From the NCBI RefSeq assembly GCF_039523735.1, contig NZ_BAAAFW010000017.1, positions 62,001 to 126,000 on the forward strand: a DNA stretch of 64,000 nucleotides. The letters run 5' to 3'. The notes under the pieces were generated by a model. The model did no database searches. It was not told the DNA's origin and saw only the letters and a program-made list of their open reading frames with translations. This document shows, piece by piece, positions 36,499 through 43,983 of the stretch. Positions within the stretch are counted from its first letter, which is position 1. Every line of letters begins with the position of its first letter. The position numbers and the translations under genes were made by a program. This DNA comes from Tatumella punctata. GTDB lineage: Bacteria > Pseudomonadota > Gammaproteobacteria > Enterobacterales > Enterobacteriaceae.

Positions 36499-36586
36499 GG
36501 TGAGGTGTCCGAGTGGCTGAAGGAGCACGCCTGGAAAGTGTGTATACGGCAACGTATCGAGGGTTCGAATCCCTCCCTCACCGCCA
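36499..36586 (+). tRNA. tRNA-Ser (anticodon GGA)
   Basis: 88 bases with a seven-base acceptor stem GGTGAGG/CCTCACC, long class II variable arm, T-arm GAGGG-TTCGAAT-CCCTC, discriminator G and encoded CCA. The anticodon GGA is read in CTGGAAA. The sequence is almost that of E. coli serW/serX. The following array repeats its last 18 bases three times. Confidence 0.97.
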
Positions 36587-36600
36587 TTATTTATTAAGAG

Positions 36601-36627
36601 AGCCTGAACGAAAGTTCAGGCTTTTTT
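36601..36627 (+). terminator. Terminator after tRNA-Ser (first of four copies)
   Basis: Stem AGCCTGAAC (36601-36609), loop gaaa, stem GTTCAGGCT (36614-36622), then a T run to 36627. Identical hairpins recur at 36774, 36947 and 37120, one per 173-bp repeat. Confidence 0.93.
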
Positions 36628-36652
36628 ATCGCTTTCAGCGAGCACCGGCCCG

Positions 36653-36759
36653 GGAGGGTGAGAACCCTCGCAGGGTTCGACAACACGCTGTGTTGTATGG
36701 CCGCAGGCCACCCGCAGGGCGTGCTGCAACGCAGCACGTATATCCCTCCCTCACCGCCA
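36653..36759 (+). ncRNA. RtT-like repeat RNA, unit 1
   Basis: The segment closes with GGAGGG against CCCTCC of the tRNA-like 3' end and contains serial hairpins: GAACCCT-cgc-AGGGTTC, ACAACAC-gct-GTGTTGT, TGGCC-gca-GGCCA and CGTGCTGC-aac-GCAGCACG. The similarity to RtT RNA (Rfam family known downstream of enterobacterial tRNA genes) rests on layout and recalled features, not on a search. Upstream terminator copies mean that it is made only by read-through or from its own start. Confidence 0.6.
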
Positions 36760-36825
36760 TCATTTATTAAGAGAGCCTGAACGAAAGTTCAGGCTTTTTT
36801 ATTGCTTTCAGCGAGCACCGGCCCG

Positions 36826-36932
36826 GGAGGGTGAGAACCCTCGCAGGGTTCGACAACACAGCCTGTTGTATGGCCGCAGGCCACCCGCAGGGCGTGCTGC
36901 AACGCAGCACGTATATCCCTCCCTCACCGCCA
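36826..36932 (+). ncRNA. RtT-like repeat RNA, unit 2
   Basis: Copy of unit 1 with the second hairpin changed to ACAACA-cagcc-TGTTGT; the stem is kept while its loop differs, which suggests selection on structure. Confidence 0.58.
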
Positions 36933-36998
36933 TTATTTATTAAGAGAGCCTGAACGAAAGTTCAGGCTTTTTTATCGCTTTCAGCGAGCACCGGCCCG

Positions 36999-37105
36999 GG
37001 AGGGTGAGAACCCTCGCAGGGTTCGACAACACAGCCTGTTGTATGGCCGCAGGCCACCCGCAGGGCGTGCTGCAACGCAGCACGTATATCCCTCCCTCAC
37101 CGCCA
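36999..37105 (+). ncRNA. RtT-like repeat RNA, unit 3
   Basis: Same as unit 2 over the structured segment, including the CAGCC loop. Last complete unit before the assembly break. Confidence 0.58.
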
Positions 37106-37172
37106 TTATTTATTAAGAGAGCCTGAACGAAAGTTCAGGCTTTTTTATCGCTTTCAGCGAGCACCGGCCCGG

Positions 37173-37173
37173 N
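37173..37173. other. Ambiguous base N marking an assembly join
   Basis: The only N noticed. It sits where unit 4 of the array would continue (after CCGGCCCGG) and the sequence beyond is unrelated. It probably marks an unresolved repeat collapse or contig join, so distances and repeat number across it are unreliable. Confidence 0.9.
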
Positions 37174-37199
37174 GCATGCTGGCAGTAGAAGGATCAGGT

Positions 37200-38129
37200 T
37201 CAAAAGCAAAGCCGGACCAGCTCGGCTTCACTCAGGCCGGTTGTGGTAATGATAATGTCTCGGGTAACACCATTACGCAGCATATTACGGGCAATTTTCA
37301 GGGTCGCTTCACGTTCACCTTTCTCAATACCTTTCTCAATACCTTTCTCAATACCTTTCTCAATACCTTTCTGTTCAAGCTGTTGTGCGATAGTCATCAG
37401 TGGATCTCCGTATTGAGGCACCCGTTGTGCCAGTTCACGTACTAAGACTTCGGCATCTGATGTTTCACCTGCCTGTAAAATATAGTGTATCAGCCATATC
37501 ACCCGTGATGAAGACAGGTCTCCGGCCAGTAAGATGGGGGCCAGCCGGTCTACCAGTTCAGCCAGATCGCGCTGCTGAATATGTTTTTGCAACAGAGTCA
37601 GAGCAGCCAGACTGCGGTGCCCCGCGATTTCCTCATCGGGGATAATACTGACATCGACCAGCGGAAAAGCACGATTATAAATTTTGCCAGCCAGTTCAGG
37701 ATCGTCAAACTCATCAAACCAGTGGGTAGAATATGGATATGGACTGCGATTACCTGTATAGAACAGTACCGGTATCACTAGCGGTAATTTCTTATAACCA
37801 GCGTCCAGATGGCGCTGCATGGCAGCAACCCCATAGCGGAGCAGACGAAATGCCATATGTTTATCAGGAGCTGACTGATGTTCGACCAGTATATAAATGT
37901 ATCCGTCAGAGGAAGACGTTTTCAGGCTATAGAGCACATCGCTGAAATATTGTCGCAAGTCATCTTCAATAAAAGAACCGGACTCCAGTTTCAGTGTACG
38001 AAGATCGCAGAGAGCAAGCAAATCAGCCGGCAGGTGGAGTTCTATAAAATCGCGGGCAATATCAGGCTGTGTCATAAACTGACGGAATGTCGCATCGTGA
38101 GGTGTCGGGGTACGAGCCTTCTTTATCAT
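37200..38129 (-). CDS. Rpn-family recombination-promoting nuclease (YhgA-like)
   Basis: Member of the RpnA-E / PD-(D/E)XK transposase_31 family; E. coli Rpn proteins are DNA endonucleases that raise RecA-independent recombination. 309 residues from Met at 38129 (MIKKARTPTPHDATF), the family start; the frame extends 10 codons upstream without support. The nuclease core has LESGSFIEDDLRQYFSDVLY and the catalytic E-x-Q in LVEHQS. Near the C-terminus the tetrapeptide GIEK is repeated four times, encoded by a perfect 12-bp repeat. The gene ends 27 bases from the assembly N next to the tRNA-Ser array. Confidence 0.92.
   Translation of the reverse strand: MIKKARTPTPHDATFRQFMTQPDIARDFIELHLPADLLALCDLRTLKLESGSFIEDDLRQYFSDVLYSLKTSSSDGYIYILVEHQSAPDKHMAFRLLRYGVAAMQRHLDAGYKKLPLVIPVLFYTGNRSPYPYSTHWFDEFDDPELAGKIYNRAFPLVDVSIIPDEEIAGHRSLAALTLLQKHIQQRDLAELVDRLAPILLAGDLSSSRVIWLIHYILQAGETSDAEVLVRELAQRVPQYGDPLMTIAQQLEQKGIEKGIEKGIEKGIEKGEREATLKIARNMLRNGVTRDIIITTTGLSEAELVRLCF
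37319..37366 (-). repeat. Four 12-bp tandem repeats inside the Rpn gene
   Basis: CTTTCTCAATAC (plus strand) occurs four times head to tail and encodes repeated GIEK. The unit is a multiple of three, so gain or loss changes the length of the C-terminal helical linker without a frameshift. Comparable GIEKG-type repeats occur in E. coli Rpn proteins. Confidence 0.92.
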
Positions 38130-38431
38130 GGCACTTGCTCTGAAAAATGACCTGTACATGCTATCACAGTGGTGAAAACGCAGATATTAGCAGCCGGAGG
38201 GATGACGATTATTTACACCATGGTGCGTATTACCTTAATAAAATCAGTGAGTTATTGAAGAATGGCGAGACAGCGATAAATAAAGTATTTTAGCTTTTCC
38301 ATCAGCGATTGGATCCGGGCTTTCTTCTGGTTGATTTTTCTGCGTAAATTAAAGGTATCATCCGTAAAATTCGATAAGACATTTACGGAAAGGACAACAG
38401 GATAAGAGCAGCTCTGCCGTCCTCGGTTTTA
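38130..38431. other. Gap between Rpn gene and cupin gene, possible gene remnant
   Basis: About 300 bases. On the minus strand near 38268-38385 a stretch reads as a basic, helical tail (…RRKINQKKARIQSLMEK…) ending in a stop, with no good start. It may be the 3' remnant of a lost gene, but I do not recognise it. Confidence 0.35.
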
Positions 38432-38833
38432 TCACGCTATAGCGTACTGCTCATCAGTGACTTTCTCCATCCATTCAACAACGCTACCGTTTTCAGCCTC
38501 GGCAATCGCAATATGCGTCATACTGTTTTGCGGGCTGGCCCCATGCCAGTGTTTAACACCCGCCGGAATCCATACAATATCTCCGGGACGGAGTTTTTGC
38601 AGCGGCCGCTCCCACTCACAGACAAAACCAGTACCAGCAGTGATAATCAGTGTCTGTCCCAAAGGATGAGTATGCCATGCAGTACGGGCTGACGGTTCAA
38701 AGGTAACAGTCGCTCCGCTCACCGTCGCTGGCCCGGAGCCACAGAATGGGGCATCAATACGAACGGTTCCGGTAAAATATTCATCAGGGCCTTTCGCTGA
38801 CGGCTTATCGCCGCTTTGTAATACGGTAATCAT
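38432..38833 (-). CDS. Cupin-domain protein related to bacterial (R)-hydroxynitrile lyase-type cupins
   Basis: 133 residues, one cupin barrel. The run VTFEPSARTAWHTHPLGQT and later GVKHWHGA place the metal-binding His residues (two in WHTH, one in KHWHG) as in the small Mn-cupins with hydroxynitrile lyase activity. The physiological substrate is unknown and the lyase activity may be incidental. AGGAG lies 7 bases ahead of the ATG. Transcribed toward the Rpn gene, alone. Confidence 0.85.
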   Translation of the reverse strand: MITVLQSGDKPSAKGPDEYFTGTVRIDAPFCGSGPATVSGATVTFEPSARTAWHTHPLGQTLIITAGTGFVCEWERPLQKLRPGDIVWIPAGVKHWHGASPQNSMTHIAIAEAENGSVVEWMEKVTDEQYAIA

Positions 38834-39002
38834 AATATTCTCCTGATCAGAAAGTCTGCGTAGACCAGTCTATCGCTCCGGCGGAATACTGATAAGAGAG
38901 TCAATTCAGAATAGGCATGTGAGCAGAATTCAATAATAGGCAGTTTACCCGCAACTGAACGGTGGCTGACTGAAGGAAGGTTAACCGGAACAAACACCAT
39001 CA

Positions 39003-39029
39003 CCCCGCCAGGTTAATAACCTGTCGGGG
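39003..39029 (-). terminator. Hairpin after the BudC-type dehydrogenase gene
   Basis: CCCCG-c-CAGGTT (39003-39014) pairs with AACCTG-t-CGGGG (39018-39029): 11 base pairs with one internal mismatch. It begins 25 bases after the gene's stop on the minus strand; no clear T tract follows. Confidence 0.5.
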
Positions 39030-39054
39030 AAATAACTATTAATTAGCAGGGAAA

Positions 39055-39852
39055 TCAGTTAAATGTCATACCACCATCGATAATTAATGCCTGCCCGGTC
39101 ATATAGTCCGAGTCAGAGCCGGCAAGATAGGACACACAAGCTGCAACATCTTCTGGTTCAGAAATACGGCCCAAAGTAACATTTTTCGCCCACTGTTCCA
39201 GCCCCCATTCCAGTGACTGACCATTCTCTTCAGCCACTTTTTTGGCGATACCTTCCATCATCGGCGTACGAACAATACCGGGGCAATAAGCATTTACTGT
39301 TACACCAAATTTAGCCAAATCTTTTGCCGCCGTCTGGGTGATACCGCGCACCGCGAACTTAGTAGCACCATACACAGCAAGATCAGGATTACCGACCTGA
39401 CCCGCCTGTGAAGATGCATTAATGATTTTACCAATCACATCTCCGGTTTTTGCGGGCGTTCTTTTCCTGAAATGTTTCAGCGCTGCCTGGGTACCCCAGT
39501 AGACACCACCGACATTCACGTCAAAGACTTTATGATATATTTCAGGTGTGATGTCTTCAATCGGTGTGGTCGGACCCAGTCCGGCATTATTTACGATCAC
39601 ATCAAGACGGCCGAATTTCTCAGCGACCTTATCAACCGCAGCAAAAACCTGTTCGCGATTAGCTACATCCACTACCACAGCAAGTGCTTCTCCGCCTGCA
39701 CGGGTAATCAGATCAACAGTTTCACGGGCAGATTCTCCGTTAAAGTCCAGACTGCCGATACTGAAACCATCTCTGGCCAGTCGCAGTGCCACCGCCCTGC
39801 CAATACCCTGACCTGCACCTGTGACCACTGCAACTTTTTTTTCTGCACTCAT
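39055..39852 (-). CDS. Short-chain dehydrogenase, BudC-type acetoin/diacetyl reductase
   Basis: 265 residues. Rossmann motif TGAGQGIG near residue 12, NNAG, catalytic Ser in INASSQAG, and YGATK with catalytic Tyr/Lys. The C-terminal part (RISEPEDVAACVSYLAGSDS and DYMTGQALIIDGGM) is nearly that of meso-2,3-butanediol dehydrogenase/acetoin reductase BudC of Klebsiella. It would interconvert diacetyl, acetoin and butanediol with NAD(H). No budA or budB is next to it. A CRP-like site lies about 115 bases upstream. Confidence 0.88.
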   Translation of the reverse strand: MSAEKKVAVVTGAGQGIGRAVALRLARDGFSIGSLDFNGESARETVDLITRAGGEALAVVVDVANREQVFAAVDKVAEKFGRLDVIVNNAGLGPTTPIEDITPEIYHKVFDVNVGGVYWGTQAALKHFRKRTPAKTGDVIGKIINASSQAGQVGNPDLAVYGATKFAVRGITQTAAKDLAKFGVTVNAYCPGIVRTPMMEGIAKKVAEENGQSLEWGLEQWAKNVTLGRISEPEDVAACVSYLAGSDSDYMTGQALIIDGGMTFN

Positions 39853-40241
39853 GGTTATTTCCTTTTGAAATCACATAAATTTATCTGTTGTATAAACGGT
39901 GATAATTACCGGCGTATGAACTTGTTGTGATAATCCTAAGGTACCCCCCTGAGAGCAGATTAGAGTGATCCAGATCAAACTTTTAAATTATTTGTCAGGC
40001 TGGTTAATGATTAATAGCATTAATTACTTAATTACCCGCCTTACAAAAATCTGTTACTACAAAGAGTTATCCAGCTCCTGCCACCTGGCTGATAATGTCT
40101 TTCTCTGTATCATTATTGCCAGTGTCCGCCGGCAAACCTCCCCCCTGTAGAGTTACCTCTTGCGGTATTCCATCAGCCCTAATAGTACCGGGCAAAACAC
40201 CCGGGATTATTAATAATAAATATTGAACAAAAGAGGGTGTT
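39853..40241. other. Gap between BudC-type gene and hydrolase gene
   Basis: 389 bases. It holds the upstream region of the dehydrogenase gene with a CRP-like site (39964-39979), and a weak CCGGG/CCCGG inverted repeat (40188-40204) past the end of the hydrolase gene. No gene seen. Confidence 0.6.
39964..39979 (-). promoter_or_regulatory. CRP-like site upstream of the BudC-type gene
   Basis: AGTGA-tccaga-TCAAA matches the CRP consensus TGTGA-N6-TCACA with one mismatch per half site. It could also be read as an FNR box (TTGAT-N4-ATCAA) with one mismatch; both would fit a fermentation-related dehydrogenase. Confidence 0.6.
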
Positions 40242-41156
40242 TTACTGTTTGTTTCGCCACGCCTGTAACCAGTGTTGATAATGCAGCGGCCAGCGGACAG
40301 TGGGTGTACCTGGCCTGCCCATTGCAAAACCATGGCCGCCGCGGGAATAACGGAACAGTTCAACAGGGACGTGATTACGCTGACAGGCAGCCTGCATAAT
40401 TAAGGTATTTTGCGGGTCGGAGACAGGATCATCCGAGGCCTGAACCAGCAAAAAAGGCGGTGATTGCGGGGTGACAAAAGTCGGAACTGATAATTGCGCT
40501 TGCTGGCGGGGTGTTGCCTCGCGACCGGCCAGCACGTTATAGGTTGATGTATGATTGTAAGGTGACTGCAAGGTGATCACCGGGTAAATCAATGCGGCCC
40601 GGTCAGCCCTTGCTGGCAGGCTGTCAATACTGTCTTGTGGCGGATAGCCGTCAAAATGACTGCGTGTTGCAGCCATTCCCATCAGATGGCCTCCGGCCGA
40701 GAAACCCAGTACACTGACATGTTCCTCCCGTGCCCTGATTATCCTTAAGGCACGCTGTGCATCCTGTAATGCCACCAGGTTACCATCATTCCAGCCTTCA
40801 GCCGGCAGACGATAGCTCAATATGTAAGCCGTAAATCCCCGTTGATTTAGCCACCGGGCCGCGGGTAACGCTTCCTTTGCTGTTTCAATTCGTTTATATC
40901 CGCCACCGGCGGCAACCAATACCCCATAACCCTCAGTCCGTGGCGGTGTATAAACAGTCAGCAAGGGGCGGACGATATTGCTTTGTGCACCACTGCGCGA
41001 TACCCGGAGTCCCCCGTCAGGGCCCCCGCCTCCCGGTGGTGTTCCCGGCCACAATGGAATAATCTGTGCAGGGCGGTTCCCGGCCGACAAACTACCGCGG
41101 GCCCGGCTGAGCAGTAGTCCGCCTGCCACACATTCCAAAAAACGACGACGGTCCAT
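40242..41156 (-). CDS. Alpha/beta hydrolase (esterase-like) with Tat-type signal
   Basis: 304 residues from the ATG at 41156, which has GGAG 5 bases ahead; the Met two codons upstream is less well placed. The N-terminus MDRRRFLE followed by a hydrophobic stretch resembles a twin-arginine signal, suggesting export of a folded enzyme. The hydrolase triad can be placed as Ser in LGFSAGGHL, Asp in QASDDPV and His in GGHGFAMG. It resembles BD-FAE/acetyl-esterase proteins acting on plant sugars; the substrate is not known. Confidence 0.85.
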   Translation of the reverse strand: MDRRRFLECVAGGLLLSRARGSLSAGNRPAQIIPLWPGTPPGGGGPDGGLRVSRSGAQSNIVRPLLTVYTPPRTEGYGVLVAAGGGYKRIETAKEALPAARWLNQRGFTAYILSYRLPAEGWNDGNLVALQDAQRALRIIRAREEHVSVLGFSAGGHLMGMAATRSHFDGYPPQDSIDSLPARADRAALIYPVITLQSPYNHTSTYNVLAGREATPRQQAQLSVPTFVTPQSPPFLLVQASDDPVSDPQNTLIMQAACQRNHVPVELFRYSRGGHGFAMGRPGTPTVRWPLHYQHWLQAWRNKQ

Positions 41157-41555
41157 AACCACTCCGTTTGATCAACGCTGCGGTTATCACAGCATAACAA
41201 TGCGCAGGAAATGTGAATAAAGTATCCGCAGATATTTCAGCATGATGGTTATTCGGACAGCATAACAGACAGATCCGGAACAGATGCAGGCACCGGTTCC
41301 GCTGTATCGCCCGGTGATCCCGGAGACAGCAAAACATGACCTGAAACAGGGCGAACGGCCTGCTGTTTGTTATTGCGATCGGTTCAGGAGTTATCGCCGG
41401 AATGTCATTTTTCTGTTATCTGAAAGAGCCAGGAACACAGCGTTTTCGACAGAGAAAAACATCCCTTAGCGGCAGGATAACTTCTCCCGCGGGCCCGGCT
41501 TGCTGCCGGGCACCACGGGCCGGGGTTTATGATAGTTATCCACCGGCAAATATCA
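41157..41555. other. Gap between hydrolase gene and Rz gene
   Basis: About 400 bases. A GCCCGGC-ttgct-GCCGGGC hairpin (41493-41511) lies past the end of the Rz gene but has no T tract. No gene is supported; small frames here lack ribosome binding sites and family features. Confidence 0.55.
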
Positions 41556-42098
41556 TCATTGACTCCGGCCCGTTTTACCTGCCCGTGATTGTTCAATACC
41601 CGAGATGGCAATTAACTGATTATTGGCTGTTTCCAGAGCATGGAGTAACGGATCTATCCATAACACCGCCTGACAGTAAGTTAACTGTCCGGGGGTAATG
41701 GCGCGACTACCGGCTGTAGCAGTGCTGCCGGCAGCAGTGTACATTGCGCGGGTTCGTAAGCTTTGTGCGTACCGGTACAACCGCTGAGCAATATCATCAG
41801 GCACAGGCTGGTTACAACTTTGCCGGTTACGCAGAATTTTCCGATATTCATTAAGTTTTTCCTCTGTCTGTTCCCTGCTGCGGGTATTTGCCGCCAGTAC
41901 CTGTTGCGAGAGTCTGTTGGTCTGTAGCCATTGTTGCTGCTGGTGAGTAATGATCGCAGCCTGCTGTTGTTGCTGTTGTTCCGCCTGCTGCTGTGCCACC
42001 AGCGCAGTTTTGTAGCGCCAGCTGACAACCCCGGTCAGGATCAGGCTGCTCAGCCAAATCAGCATAGCGAGAGTAATAAGCAGGGATTTTATGTTCAT
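41556..42098 (-). CDS. Rz-like spanin inner-membrane subunit
   Basis: 180 residues: an N-terminal membrane anchor (about 7-27), then a Gln-rich predicted coiled coil (about 35-95), the usual plan of i-spanins that bridge to an outer-membrane lipoprotein. Its start overlaps the endolysin stop by 4 bases and a lipoprotein gene is nested in another frame, which is the hallmark Rz/Rz1 arrangement. Confidence 0.85.
   Translation of the reverse strand: MNIKSLLITLAMLIWLSSLILTGVVSWRYKTALVAQQQAEQQQQQQAAIITHQQQQWLQTNRLSQQVLAANTRSREQTEEKLNEYRKILRNRQSCNQPVPDDIAQRLYRYAQSLRTRAMYTAAGSTATAGSRAITPGQLTYCQAVLWIDPLLHALETANNQLIAISGIEQSRAGKTGRSQ
41681..41851 (-). CDS. Rz1-like spanin lipoprotein nested in the Rz gene
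   Basis: 56 residues in a different frame wholly inside the Rz gene. Signal of about 24 residues with lipobox LSGC (Cys25), then a short mature part of 32 residues ending in a Pro-rich tail (APLPPDS), as in Rz1 o-spanins. The start MNIGKFC at 41851 was chosen to put the lipobox at a normal distance; the open frame extends further up. Confidence 0.85.
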   Translation of the reverse strand: MNIGKFCVTGKVVTSLCLMILLSGCTGTHKAYEPAQCTLLPAALLQPVVAPLPPDS

Positions 42099-42721
42099 CC
42101 GTGACTCCCGCTAAATACCTGTAATGCCATTGTGAATCTGGCCTGACGATCAGCAAGCCCGGTACTGCCACCATTAATGATCTGCGTTACTTTGCGGATA
42201 TTCCCCGGATATGCCAGGCAACCATGGGTTTTGTAGAACCAGGCCGCTGAACGGGCGGCCGGTTCCGGTTGCACCAGCATTTCAGGATAACTCAGCAACG
42301 GCAGGTTCAGGCCGCCGGCACAATCACTATAGTTACCGCGGCCAGTGATCTGGATCAGTCCTCGTCCGCGATAAACCCAGCCTTCGGTTGCCGACTGGTT
42401 ACCCAGCCTGTTACCGTAGATTAATTCCGCAATCTGTTGCTGTTGGGCTGGCTGTTCAGCACTGCGTCCCAGTAATACCGCCTGCTGACCGGTGATGTAT
42501 TGTGGAAATAATTCGGCTAAGGCATGGCAGGTATAGTTAAAATTTTCGGTGAGTACGCTAAAACCGGCAGATTCGTGGCCGGTCTGAGCAATAAACATTG
42601 CCTGATCTTCCGGCTGTTCAATCGAAAACTCTGACATCGCTCTGGTCAGCGGGCCCAGCCAGACCATGGCCAGTGTTTCACTGATCCCTGCGGCTTGCAT
42701 AAGTTGTTGCTGTTGCATCAT
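42095..42721 (-). CDS. Phage-type endolysin, glycoside hydrolase family 19
   Basis: Cleaves peptidoglycan glycan strands (GH19 chitinase-like muramidase). About 208 residues from MMQQQQLMQAAGIS at 42721, which looks like the usual start of GH19 endolysins; an upstream Met at 42778 is possible. Catalytic Glu in AQTGHESAGF, and substrate-cleft block YRGRGLIQITGRGNY. No signal peptide, so release would need a holin, and none is seen nearby. Confidence 0.9.
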   Translation of the reverse strand: MMQQQQLMQAAGISETLAMVWLGPLTRAMSEFSIEQPEDQAMFIAQTGHESAGFSVLTENFNYTCHALAELFPQYITGQQAVLLGRSAEQPAQQQQIAELIYGNRLGNQSATEGWVYRGRGLIQITGRGNYSDCAGGLNLPLLSYPEMLVQPEPAARSAAWFYKTHGCLAYPGNIRKVTQIINGGSTGLADRQARFTMALQVFSGSHG

Positions 42722-43194
42722 AGATGATGATCCCTGAATTTCAGAAACCCGCCATTGCGGGTAGTTAATGTGGATCATCAGCCTAGGTATTTACCCGGTC
42801 AGCGACCAGCAACGCCGGTTGTGCCAATAGCCAGCCAGCAAAAACTCAGCAGCAGCACCGATTATTATACGCGGGTACCCTGCGACAGGTGTTTTCAGGG
42901 ATATAGCCGCTCCGGAGACACCGTTATTACTTCAGAAAATCAAATTGCCCGGGGACGGATAAATTTCCGGATACTGCCAGCCGGACAGAAGAAATATTTG
43001 CCCTGCCCGCAAACAGGAAAATTATTGATACAGGCCGAACGATCCGCTATCAGTCACAGGTAAGCAGCCTGCCCCCCGCTCTTATTCACGTTAAACGACC
43101 TGTAAAAAGAACAGGCCACAGCTGTCAGGCTGTGGCCTCAGGTAAATAACCGTTAAAAGGCTGAAGGAAAGGTGTATCAGGGCCGGTTTATCAC
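42722..43194. other. Gap between endolysin gene and phoH
   Basis: About 470 bases. No holin gene with membrane helices is readable. A 102-codon plus-strand frame (42755-43063) has two CxxC-like pieces but overlaps the endolysin start and was not accepted. Ends with the phoH terminator. Confidence 0.5.
43113..43138 (-). terminator. Terminator after phoH
   Basis: 9-bp stem AGGCCACAG (43113-43121) and CTGTGGCCT (43130-43138), followed on the minus strand by GTTCTTTTT. Confidence 0.82.
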
Positions 43195-43983
43195 TCAGTC
43201 ATAGGCCTGCAAAGTACGCTGGCACAGTTCTGAACGGACACAATCCTGTTTATCAAAATGTACCAGACCGACCAGCTGGTCATCCGTAAAACGCTGTAAG
43301 GCATCTGCCAGCCCGGAAGTCACCCCCGACGGCAAATCACACTGGGTAATATCCCCGTTAACAATCACAGTCACATTTTCGCCTAATCGCGTAAGGAACA
43401 TTTTCATCTGCGCGGCAGTAACGTTTTGTGCTTCATCAAGAATGACAAATGCATTTTCGAAGGTCCGCCCGCGCATATAAGCAAAGGGGGCTATTTCGAC
43501 TTTCCCAATTTCTGGGCGCAGGCAGTATTGCATAAATGAGGCACCGAGACGTTTTACCAGCACGTCATATACCGGACGAAAATAAGGCGCAAATTTCTCA
43601 GCAATATCACCGGGCAGAAAACCAAGATCTTCATCAGCCTGCAATACCGGGCGGGTCACGATAATACGTTCAACATCTTTACCGGATAATGCTTCCGCAG
43701 CTTTTGCGGCGCTGATCCAGGTTTTACCACAACCGGCTTCGCCGGTGGCAAAAATAAGTTGTTTATTTTCGATGGCAGCCAGATAGCGCGCCTGCGCATC
43801 ATTACGGGCTGCGATGACTGAGCGATCGCGGGAGTCACGCGCCATACCAATAGAGTCCATACCCCCCATTTGTACCAGCGAAGTCACCGATTCTTCCTCG
43901 CGCTGCCGGTGGCTGCGTGAGTCATTACGGATCACCCGGCGCGCTTCACGACGCGCTTTAATCACTGCTTTCTGTCTTCCCAT
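43195..43983 (-). CDS. phoH: PhoH-family ATPase
   Basis: 262-residue cytoplasmic P-loop protein, closely matching the conserved part of E. coli PhoH, beginning MGRQKAVIKARREARRV. Walker A ATGEAGCGKTW near residue 80 and Walker B VILDEAQN near residue 180. In E. coli the gene is phosphate-starvation induced; I see no clear Pho box here. It lies downstream of efeUOB as in E. coli. Confidence 0.93.
   Translation of the reverse strand: MGRQKAVIKARREARRVIRNDSRSHRQREEESVTSLVQMGGMDSIGMARDSRDRSVIAARNDAQARYLAAIENKQLIFATGEAGCGKTWISAAKAAEALSGKDVERIIVTRPVLQADEDLGFLPGDIAEKFAPYFRPVYDVLVKRLGASFMQYCLRPEIGKVEIAPFAYMRGRTFENAFVILDEAQNVTAAQMKMFLTRLGENVTVIVNGDITQCDLPSGVTSGLADALQRFTDDQLVGLVHFDKQDCVRSELCQRTLQAYD

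Larger units (their letters stand above)
36587..37172 (+). repeat. 173-bp tandem array carrying the tRNA-Ser 3' end and terminator
   Basis: Three full units (36587-36759, 36760-36932, 36933-37105) and a 67-base partial fourth unit cut by an N at 37173. Each unit has the intrinsic terminator, then a GC-rich structured segment, then the last 18 bases of the tRNA gene (ATCCCTCCCTCACCGCCA). Units are nearly identical; the clearest difference is a 5-base loop (CGCTG in unit 1, CAGCC in units 2 and 3). The layout is that of the E. coli tyrT distal repeats (about 178 bp, repeating the last 19 bp of tRNA-Tyr) that give RtT RNA. The number of units may be larger in the genome, since the assembly breaks here. 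Confidence 0.93.

Noticed and set aside
36587..37172. CRISPR array
   Set aside because: Repeat units are 173 bp, directly abutting, without spacers, and carry tRNA 3' ends and terminators.
37176..37445. ORF with repeated FLNT residues
   Set aside because: Plus-strand shadow of the 12-bp repeat inside the Rpn gene.
38268..38385. Basic helical C-terminal-like peptide on the minus strand
   Set aside because: No start or ribosome binding site; could be a gene remnant but cannot be assigned, so it is noted only as part of the gap.
42755..43063. 102-codon plus-strand ORF with CDRC and CPQTGK pieces
   Set aside because: Overlaps the endolysin 5' end on the other strand, Cys spacing is not a standard zinc motif, and no homologue is recognised.
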